The notes under the pieces were generated by a model. It worked only from the letters and a program-made list of their open reading frames with translations. It made no database searches and was not told the origin of the DNA. From NCBI RefSeq assembly GCF_006716565.1, contig NZ_VFPG01000001.1, forward strand, positions 5,580,001 through 5,644,000: a stretch of DNA of 64,000 nucleotides. Direction: 5' to 3'. The position numbers were made by a program, and so were the translations under genes. Source of the stretch: Nocardia bhagyanarayanae. GTDB lineage: Bacteria; Actinomycetota; Actinomycetes; Mycobacteriales; Mycobacteriaceae. Positions 51,638-64,000 of this stretch are shown here, piece after piece (the stretch's first letter is position 1; every line of letters begins with the position of its first letter).

Positions 51638-53188
51638 ATGACCGGTACGCGAGAGAAGCTGGAGCAGCTCCGGGGCATCCTGGAGCTCGCCGAGGAGCCC
51701 GCAGGCGAGGCGGGGATCGCCAAACGCAAGGCCAAGGAGATCCCCAGCGCCCGCGAGCGGGTCCGTATGCTGCTCGACCCCGGTACCTTCGTGGAGATGG
51801 GGGCGCTGATGCGCCAGCCGGGCGCGGGCAGCGCCATGTACGGCGACGGCGTGGTCACCGGCCGCGGGTACATCGACGGCAGGCCCGTCGTGGTGATCGC
51901 GCACGATCAGACCGTGCACGGCGGCTCGGTCGGCGAGATGTTCGGCCGCAAGGTCGCCGCGGCCATGGAGTTCGCCTACGAGAACGCCTGCCCGGTGATC
52001 GCGATCAACGACTCGGGCGGCGCCCGCATCCAGGACGCGGTCGCCTCGCTGGCCTGGTACGCGCTGATGTGCCGTCGCCAGGAGGACCTGTCCGGCTTCG
52101 TGCCGCAGGTGGCGATCATGCTCGGCAAGTGCGCGGCAGGTTCGGTGTACGGCCCGGTCAACATGGACGTGCTGGTCGCGACCGACAAGTCGTACATGTT
52201 CGTCACGGGCCCCGAGGTCATCAAGGCGGTCACCGGGGAGACCGTGAGCGCCGAGGAGCTCGGCGGCGCGGTCGTGCAGGCGCGCACCGGCACCGTGCAC
52301 CACGTCGCGAGCAGCGAGCGCGCCGCGTTCGACTGGGTGCGCGAGTACCTGGGCTACCTGCCCTCCAGCTGCCTGGAACAACCGCCGATCGTCAACCCGG
52401 GGCTCGAGCCGGAGATGACCAAGCACGACCTCGAGCTGGACTCGATCATCCCGGACGCGGACAAGGTCGGCTACGACATGCACGACATCCTCGTGCGCAT
52501 CTTCGACGACGGCGCCTTCCACGAGGTCAGCGCCGGTACCGCGCAGAACCTGATCACCGGCTTCGCGCGGGTGGACGGGCGCAGCATCGGCGTGATCGCC
52601 AACCAGCCGATGGTGCTCGGCGGCGCGCTCGACGCGGCGTGCTCGGACAAGGCCACCCACTTCATCCGCCTCTGCAACGCCTTCGGCCTGCCGCTGGTGT
52701 TCGTGGTGGACACCCCCGGCGTGCTGCCCGGCATCGAGGAGGAGCGCAGCGGCGTCATCAAGCGCGGCGGGCGGTTCTTCCGCGCGGTGATCGAGGCGAC
52801 CGTGCCGATCGTCACCGTGGTGACCCGCAAGGCCTACGGCGGCGGCTACGCGGTGATGGGCTGCAAACAGCTCGGCGCCGACATCAGCCTGGCCTGGCCG
52901 ACCGCGAGGATCGCGGTGATGGGCGCGGAGAGCATGGTCGGCATCATCGGGCGCAGGCAGCTGGAGGCGACGCCCGCCGACCAGCGCGCCGAGGTGCGCC
53001 AGCAGATGATCGACTTCTACAACGCCACCATGGCGACGCCGTGGATCGCCGCCGAGCGCGGCTACATCGACGCGGTGATCGAGCCATCGCAGACCCGCCT
53101 GGAGATCCGCAAGGCGCTGCGGCTGCTGCGCGACAAGGACCCCAAGCCGAAGCACAACCCGCGCAAGCACAGCCTCTTCCCCGTGTAA
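51638..53188 (+). CDS. Acyl-CoA carboxylase beta subunit (AccD/PccB type)
   Basis: A 516-residue carboxyltransferase. The N-terminal half has [39 protein letters not shown] and [12 protein letters not shown] (first oxyanion loop). The C-terminal half has [20 protein letters not shown] and [20 protein letters not shown]. It transfers CO2 from biotin on an alpha subunit (not in the window) to acetyl-, propionyl- or longer acyl-CoA. Length is close to mycobacterial AccD4 and AccD5, so extender-unit supply for lipid synthesis is plausible. GAAGGA precedes ATG 51638. Monocistronic. Confidence 0.92.
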   Translation: MTGTREKLEQLRGILELAEEPAGEAGIAKRKAKEIPSARERVRMLLDPGTFVEMGALMRQPGAGSAMYGDGVVTGRGYIDGRPVVVIAHDQTVHGGSVGEMFGRKVAAAMEFAYENACPVIAINDSGGARIQDAVASLAWYALMCRRQEDLSGFVPQVAIMLGKCAAGSVYGPVNMDVLVATDKSYMFVTGPEVIKAVTGETVSAEELGGAVVQARTGTVHHVASSERAAFDWVREYLGYLPSSCLEQPPIVNPGLEPEMTKHDLELDSIIPDADKVGYDMHDILVRIFDDGAFHEVSAGTAQNLITGFARVDGRSIGVIANQPMVLGGALDAACSDKATHFIRLCNAFGLPLVFVVDTPGVLPGIEEERSGVIKRGGRFFRAVIEATVPIVTVVTRKAYGGGYAVMGCKQLGADISLAWPTARIAVMGAESMVGIIGRRQLEATPADQRAEVRQQMIDFYNATMATPWIAAERGYIDAVIEPSQTRLEIRKALRLLRDKDPKPKHNPRKHSLFPV

Positions 53189-53416
53189 CCGAAACAAACC
53201 GGTTGTGCTGTCTCACAACACATCCCATGAGGGGTCGTGGGATCGCCGGATGTTCCGCGAGGCGGGGACACCGGGCGATCCCGTCGCCTAATCTCGGATC
53301 TGTGTCCGGCCCTACGTTCGCCGCGCAGCGGCCGGACACAGTGGCGTGCCTGCCGTGGTTTGTTCCCTACCCTTACCCGGCGGGCACGCCGCACTTCGTC
53401 GCGCGAGGCGCGCGGG

Positions 53417-54019
53417 TCAGACCGCGCCGCGGCCGCCCCAGGTGAGACCCGCTGTCGCCCATTCGGTTTCCCACAGCCGCGCACGCCTGCGGTCCAGGCT
53501 CGCGCGCAGCAGGCAGTAGCCGGTCACGAAGCACACGAGCACCGCGCCCGCCACCGCGCTCGACAGCAGCACAGCACGGCTCAGCGCTCGGGTCTCCGAC
53601 GGCGGCTCCACCACCCGGCCGTCCCGATCTAGCCAGATGCTCACGGCGGCACCAGGTTTCACCAAGGTGCTGGAGCGATAGTCCTCGACACGGGTGACGC
53701 CCGCGTCGTCGACCCAGGACACCCGCGCGGGCGTGATCGGCGCGTACAGCGGCGCCTTGCCGACCTCGACCACGGTGGCGTCCACGCGACGCAGTTCGGC
53801 GATACGACTCTCGACCACCCGGGATTCCGTCTCGTAGACCCGGCCGCCGATCCCGATCGCCACCAGTGGGACGACGACGAGGAACAGCAGGGTCAGCAAC
53901 ATGCCGACCCCGGATTGCAGCCGATCCTCTCTGCGCCGCATCGGATTTCGGTCCAGGCCCATCCGTCGGCAGGTCCGGCGCACGATGCCCGCCGACCCGA
54001 CCGGACGTTCCTCGGTCAT
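53417..54019 (-). CDS. Rv1733c-like two-span membrane protein
   Basis: A 200-residue protein with two membrane helices (GVGMLLTLLFLVVVPLVAIG near 38-57 and AVLLSSAVAGAVLVCFVTGY near 150-170) flanking an extracytoplasmic loop (VVEVGKAPLYAPITPARVSW; AAVSIWLDRDGRVVEPPSET). This is the layout of Rv1733c and its paralogues in mycobacteria and nocardiae, whose function is unknown. Its ATG overlaps the TetR stop, so the regulator and the membrane protein are co-expressed. Confidence 0.82.
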   Translation of the reverse strand: MTEERPVGSAGIVRRTCRRMGLDRNPMRRREDRLQSGVGMLLTLLFLVVVPLVAIGIGGRVYETESRVVESRIAELRRVDATVVEVGKAPLYAPITPARVSWVDDAGVTRVEDYRSSTLVKPGAAVSIWLDRDGRVVEPPSETRALSRAVLLSSAVAGAVLVCFVTGYCLLRASLDRRRARLWETEWATAGLTWGGRGAV

Positions 54020-54675
54020 GACGCCGACTCCTCGTACTCGATGGTGCACTCGATGTCGTTCGCCACCCCGGCGAGGGTGTCGAAGAAGCCTTCGATGAGA
54101 TCGGGCAGGCCGTCCGGGTCCGCCCCGGCCGCCCAGGTCTGCAAGGCCGCGACGATGAGCCCGGAACACGCCGCGACGACGGTCGCCGGGCGCAGATCCC
54201 GCGCCGGGTCCACGCCGAGGCGCGCGGCCAGAATGCGCACCGATTCGCGTTGCCCCTCGTTGCGGATGCGTTGATAGCCGGCCAGCAGCGCCGGTTCGTC
54301 GTCGAAGCGCTGGAACAGCGCCCAGCGCCTGGCGAGCAGACCGGCCCGCTCCCCGGTGTACTCGGCGGTCAGCCAGTCGTGCACAGCGTTGCGATAGGCC
54401 CGCAGCGGCGGCTCGTCGGCCGGGCGACGGGCCAGCGCCTCGTTCAGCAGGTGCATGTCCTGGTCGATGTCGCCGAGGATCGCCGCCTCGATGGACGGGA
54501 AGTGGCGGCTGAAGGTGCGCCGGGTGACGCCGGCTCGCTCCGCGATGTCCTCCACGCCCACCGCGGCCAGACCCCGCTCGGTCAGCAGATCGAACGCGGC
54601 GCGCGACAGCGCCTCGCGGCTGCGGCGGGTGCGCAGTCTGCGGCCATCCAGGTCGACGGCGTCGTCGGTGCCCAT
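54016..54675 (-). CDS. TetR-family regulator
   Basis: A 219-residue regulator with HTH AFDLLTERGLAAVGVEDIAE and AGVTRRTFSRHFPSIEAAIL, and a mycofactocin/MftR-like C-terminal domain (LARRWALFQRFDDEPALLAG). First gene of a two-gene operon with the Rv1733c-like protein. A perfect 15-bp palindrome lies 20 bases upstream of the ATG, so autoregulation is likely. Confidence 0.87.
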   Translation of the reverse strand: MGTDDAVDLDGRRLRTRRSREALSRAAFDLLTERGLAAVGVEDIAERAGVTRRTFSRHFPSIEAAILGDIDQDMHLLNEALARRPADEPPLRAYRNAVHDWLTAEYTGERAGLLARRWALFQRFDDEPALLAGYQRIRNEGQRESVRILAARLGVDPARDLRPATVVAACSGLIVAALQTWAAGADPDGLPDLIEGFFDTLAGVANDIECTIEYEESAS

Positions 54676-54694
54676 GTACTCATCCTACCAATAT

Positions 54695-54709
54695 TGTCCC
54701 GACGGGACA
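54695..54709. promoter_or_regulatory. Palindromic operator of the TetR/Rv1733c-like operon
   Basis: TGTCCCGACGGGACA is a perfect 15-bp palindrome with 7-bp arms, just upstream of the TetR ATG. Confidence 0.7.
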
Positions 54710-55125
54710 TTAGTTTCCCGCTCTCCACCACACGTCAGGGCAGTACCCGCTACCGATCGCATCGAACGGCACTGCCCGAACGCGGGTGCCCGGCGTTCGC
54801 TTCGACGGTGACGACGGCCGGCAACCGAACCGAGGCGCTCGACCCAGCGACAGTTCGGGCGCCACCCACTCATGACTTCTCACAAAGCTGTCCGAAATTG
54901 CCCGGAAATCGTTTTCGTGTGCATCTTGCGAAATCGCCGTCGGAGAAACCCGCCGACCCGAGCCGAGTTGCGCTCGACCACAGTCGAATCAGCCGCCGGA
55001 TGGGTCCGAAAACAGTTCGCTACCAGGCGAAATGCCGGACCCTTGACCAGAATTGCGGCGGGAGCTACAAATGAAATCTCCGCCGACCCGAGCTGTTCGA
55101 ACCGGCCGACGAGAATTGCAAGCCA
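54710..55125. other. Gene-free region upstream of the synthetase-PKS unit
   Basis: About 415 bases. A few short frames exist without family resemblance. Part of it must hold the promoter of the synthetase gene and that of the TetR operon. Confidence 0.4.
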
Positions 55126-57231
55126 GTGGTTACCGACGTCATCGATGTGACCGTGGAATTCCCGATCCCCCGCCAGTCGGTGTGGGACCTGCTCCGCGAG
55201 CCGCAGACCTACCCCCGCGTCTTTCCCGGGATCGGCGCGTGCGAACCGCTGGAATCCGTTGGCGGACATCAGATGCTGCGCTTCCGCGTCGGCACCGCCG
55301 AGCTCGGGGTCCGCACCCAGGTCATCCAGCTGCGGATCGGCCGCTGGTACGAAAGCCTCGAGCTGGTCAGCCCGACGCTGGGCAGCTTCGCCTCGATCCG
55401 GCTGCGCGGCACCGAGGAACGCACCCGCGTCTCGGTCACGTTCTTCGGACCCGGCCGCATCCATCCGGCCGTCGCGAAGCTCGGTAACGGCGCGATCATC
55501 GCCTGGACCGAGCGCGGCCTGCGTCGCATCGCCGATCTGGTGCGCGGCGCGACCACCTCGGTCGTGGTCAACGGCGAGAACTCCCCGGTCCGCCGCCGCG
55601 CGGAGGTGGCGCGGCAGATGATGGCCACCGGCGTGGTGCGCGCCTACCGCCCCGACCTCGGCTTCAAACAGCTGCGCAGGCTCTCCGAGTGGGGATTCAA
55701 TCTCGCGGGCGGTTACGCGGCGGCGGCCGCGTTCGCACCGGAGCGCACCGCCCTGATCGAGGCGCGCGGCGCGCGCACCTTCGCGGAGATGCACGAGCGC
55801 ACCAACGCCATCGCGGGCGCCATGTCGATGCTCGGGCTCGCGGCGGGCGACGCCATCGGACTGCTCGCGCGCAACCACGGTGGAATGGTCGAGACCATGG
55901 TGGCGGCGGGCAAGCTCGGCGTCGACGTGGCGCTGCTGAACACCGGCCTACCGGCGCGGCGCATCGAAGAGGTGGTGCAGCGCGACAAGCTCACCGCGCT
56001 GTTCGTCGACGGCGAATTCGACCATCTCGTGCAATACCTGCACGCCGATCTTCCGCGCTACGCCACCGACCGGACCAAGCCGGTGCCGGGCCGGACCACC
56101 CTCGACGATCTCGCGGACATGGGGCACAAGGATTTCCGCAAGCCCGCGCATCCGGGCAAGCTGATCGTGCTCACCTCGGGCACCTCCGGCACCCCGAAGG
56201 GCGCGCGCCGTCCGCACGCCAAGGGGTTCAGCACCATCGCGGCGCTGCTGTCCCGCATTCCGCTGCGCATGGACGAGACCATGCTCATCCCCGCGCCGCT
56301 GTTCCACACCTGGGGCTTGGCCGCGCTGCAACTGAGCACCGCGCTGCGTTCCACGGTGGTGCTTCCCGAGCAGTTCGACGCCGAGGACTGCTTGCGCCTG
56401 ATCGCCGAACACCGGGTGAGCACGTTCATCGCGGTGCCGATAATGGTGCACCGCACCCTGGAGCTGCCCGCGCACGTCCGGGCCCGCTACGACACCTCGA
56501 GCCTGCGGGTGGTGGCCAGCTGCGGCGCGCCGCTCGCCGCGAGCACCGTGCTCGACTTCATGGACGCCTACGGCGACGTCCTCTACAACGTCTACGGCTC
56601 CACCGAGGTGTCCTGGGCGACCATCGCCGACCCCACCGACCTGCGCGAGGCGCCGACCACCGCGGGCCGCCCGCCGCTCGGCACCAAGGTCGCGGTGCTC
56701 GGCCCGGACCGCAAGCCGCTGCCCGTCGGCGCGACGGGGCACATCTACGTGAGCAATCACATGCTCTTCGACGGCTACGTCAACGCCGCGCCGCCGGACG
56801 AGGCCGACGGCATGCTCGACACCGGCGATCTCGGCTTCCTGGACGCCACGGGCAAGCTGTTCATCGCGGGCCGGGACGACGAGATGATCATCTCCGGCGG
56901 CGAGAACGTCTTCCCGCGCCCGGTCGAGGAGGCGCTGGCCTATCTGCCGCAGGTCCGCGAGGTCGCGGTGGTCGGCGTCCCCGATCGGGAATACGGCCAG
57001 CGCCTCGCCGCCTTCGTGGTGAAACGCGAAGGAGCGGGCCTGGATTCGGATATGGTCCGCAACTACATCCGCAATCGGCTGAGCCGGTTCTCGGTGCCGC
57101 GCGACGTCACCTTCCTCAACGCGTTGCCCCGCGGCGAGACCGGCAAGATCCTCAAGCGCCTGCTCACCGGCGGCCAGGAAGACGCCGCCCAGCATCCGAT
57201 CATCGGGACGATCGCCCCCGGCTCGTTCTGA
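55126..57231 (+). CDS. Acyl-CoA/acyl-AMP synthetase with an N-terminal SRPBCC domain
   Basis: A 701-residue fusion. Residues about 1-145 are an SRPBCC/START-like lipid-binding domain (DVTVEFPIPRQSVWDLLREP; FFGPGRIHPAVAKLGNGAII). Residues about 180-690 are an AMP-binding adenylating enzyme: LIVLTSGTSGTPKGARRPHA (ATP loop), LYNVYGSTEVSWATIADP, MLDTGDLGFLDATG and the catalytic Lys in PRGETGKILKRLL. It activates a fatty acid as acyl-AMP for transfer to CoA or to the PKS ACP. GTG 55126. The PKS gene follows after 259 bases on the same strand. Confidence 0.88.
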   Translation: MVTDVIDVTVEFPIPRQSVWDLLREPQTYPRVFPGIGACEPLESVGGHQMLRFRVGTAELGVRTQVIQLRIGRWYESLELVSPTLGSFASIRLRGTEERTRVSVTFFGPGRIHPAVAKLGNGAIIAWTERGLRRIADLVRGATTSVVVNGENSPVRRRAEVARQMMATGVVRAYRPDLGFKQLRRLSEWGFNLAGGYAAAAAFAPERTALIEARGARTFAEMHERTNAIAGAMSMLGLAAGDAIGLLARNHGGMVETMVAAGKLGVDVALLNTGLPARRIEEVVQRDKLTALFVDGEFDHLVQYLHADLPRYATDRTKPVPGRTTLDDLADMGHKDFRKPAHPGKLIVLTSGTSGTPKGARRPHAKGFSTIAALLSRIPLRMDETMLIPAPLFHTWGLAALQLSTALRSTVVLPEQFDAEDCLRLIAEHRVSTFIAVPIMVHRTLELPAHVRARYDTSSLRVVASCGAPLAASTVLDFMDAYGDVLYNVYGSTEVSWATIADPTDLREAPTTAGRPPLGTKVAVLGPDRKPLPVGATGHIYVSNHMLFDGYVNAAPPDEADGMLDTGDLGFLDATGKLFIAGRDDEMIISGGENVFPRPVEEALAYLPQVREVAVVGVPDREYGQRLAAFVVKREGAGLDSDMVRNYIRNRLSRFSVPRDVTFLNALPRGETGKILKRLLTGGQEDAAQHPIIGTIAPGSF

Positions 57232-57490
57232 CCCGTTCGGCGAACCGCGCTTCGCCGAACGCCACCGCAGGAAACCCGGCGGGCCGACGCCCGTCGCCGC
57301 ACGCGGGCGGCGATTCCGAGGCAACCGTAAGCCCTTGGTGCGCTTCACAGTTGGTCGCGCGCGTGCGTTGTGTGATGACGGAATCTTCGGAGCGGAAAGC
57401 TGCGCCGCCAAGGGGGGCGGCCGATACTTCGACCGTCTCATCTTTCGCCGCCAGTGGCGACTCGGTTGCCCGAGTTCGGGAGGATCCACC

Positions 57491-63897
<6,407 letters not shown>

Positions 63898-63901
<4 letters not shown>

Positions 63902-64000
63902 CCGAGCTCGGCACCCGCCCGCCCGGCGCACGGCCGGACGGGGAGCGCGCGGCGTGGCTGGCCTTCGCCGGATGTCTGATCGCGGTGTTCATGCAGATGA
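63898..64000 (+). CDS. Start of a membrane transporter, probably MFS (cut by window edge)
   Basis: GTG 63898 overlaps the PKS stop (GTGA). The 34 visible residues have a basic, Pro-rich lead and the beginning of a first membrane helix (AAWLAFAGCLIAVFMQM), as in DHA2-type MFS exporters. Coupling to the PKS suggests export of its product. The assignment rests on one helix. Confidence 0.55.

Overview
The window is high-GC actinobacterial DNA with many GTG starts, ATGA/GTGA start-stop overlaps and typical actinobacterial families: an EspR-like regulator, an F420/PPOX protein, an Rv1733c-like membrane protein, a Lipase_2 lipase, an acyl-ACP desaturase, a carboxylase beta subunit and a Mas-like type I PKS. 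The best fit is a mycolic-acid actinomycete such as Nocardia or a close relative. No rRNA, tRNA or CRISPR array was recognised.

Region 1 (about 1-8.4 kb, with a smaller patch at 11.2-11.6 kb) is a gene graveyard. Remnants of a peptide deformylase, a PAPS-reductase-like protein, a FepC-type ABC ATPase, an acyl-CoA dehydrogenase/MarR chimera, a methyltransferase, an SsuA-type binding protein, two IS5-type transposases, a Tn3-family transposase, a serine resolvase, an IS481 element and a tyrosine integrase lie between a few intact genes (secreted histidine phosphatase, EspR-like regulator, AraC-GyrI regulator).

Region 2 (8.4-28 kb) is ordinary accessory DNA made of regulator/enzyme pairs, several with clear palindromic operators: a BBE-type flavoenzyme with a LuxR regulator, a TetR gene coupled to an SDR-hydrolase fusion, an FAD monooxygenase, aat, a DUF1772-like/PPOX pair, an SDR with a TetR gene, an SRPBCC protein and a Tat-exported sulfatase. 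It also holds broken genes (an ECF41/SigJ-like sigma factor, a DoxX fragment, a truncated fructosamine kinase) and a 53-residue exported peptide.

Region 3 (28.06-43.71 kb) is the centrepiece: one uninterrupted plus-strand run for a group 1h (actinobacterial, high-affinity) [NiFe] hydrogenase. In order it carries hypA, hypB, the small and large subunits (hhyS, hhyL), a NifU-plus-Rieske-like redox protein, five uncharacterised accessory genes, a maturation endopeptidase, hypC, hypF, a second hypC, hypD, hypE, one more uncharacterised gene and a NiCoT nickel permease. It ends at a strong hairpin. A CRP-like GTGA-N6-TCAC site lies in front of hhyS. Together the genes would supply nickel, build the Fe(CN)2CO and Ni site, insert and clip the large subunit, and pass electrons onward from a cytoplasmic H2-oxidising enzyme. 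The conserved-looking but unexplained accessory genes are the best candidate here for undescribed biology.

Region 4 (43.8-64 kb) is lipid and envelope metabolism: a secreted lipase, a YdcF-like protein, a two-domain MaoC-like dehydratase, a luciferase-like oxidoreductase, a secreted esterase coupled to an acyl-ACP desaturase, a PucR-like regulator that lacks its HTH, an acyl-CoA carboxylase beta subunit, a TetR gene coupled to an Rv1733c-like membrane protein, an acyl-CoA synthetase with an N-terminal SRPBCC domain, a 2136-residue reducing PKS (KS-AT-DH-ER-KR-ACP) and the start of an overlapping membrane transporter. The last three look like one lipid synthesis and export unit.
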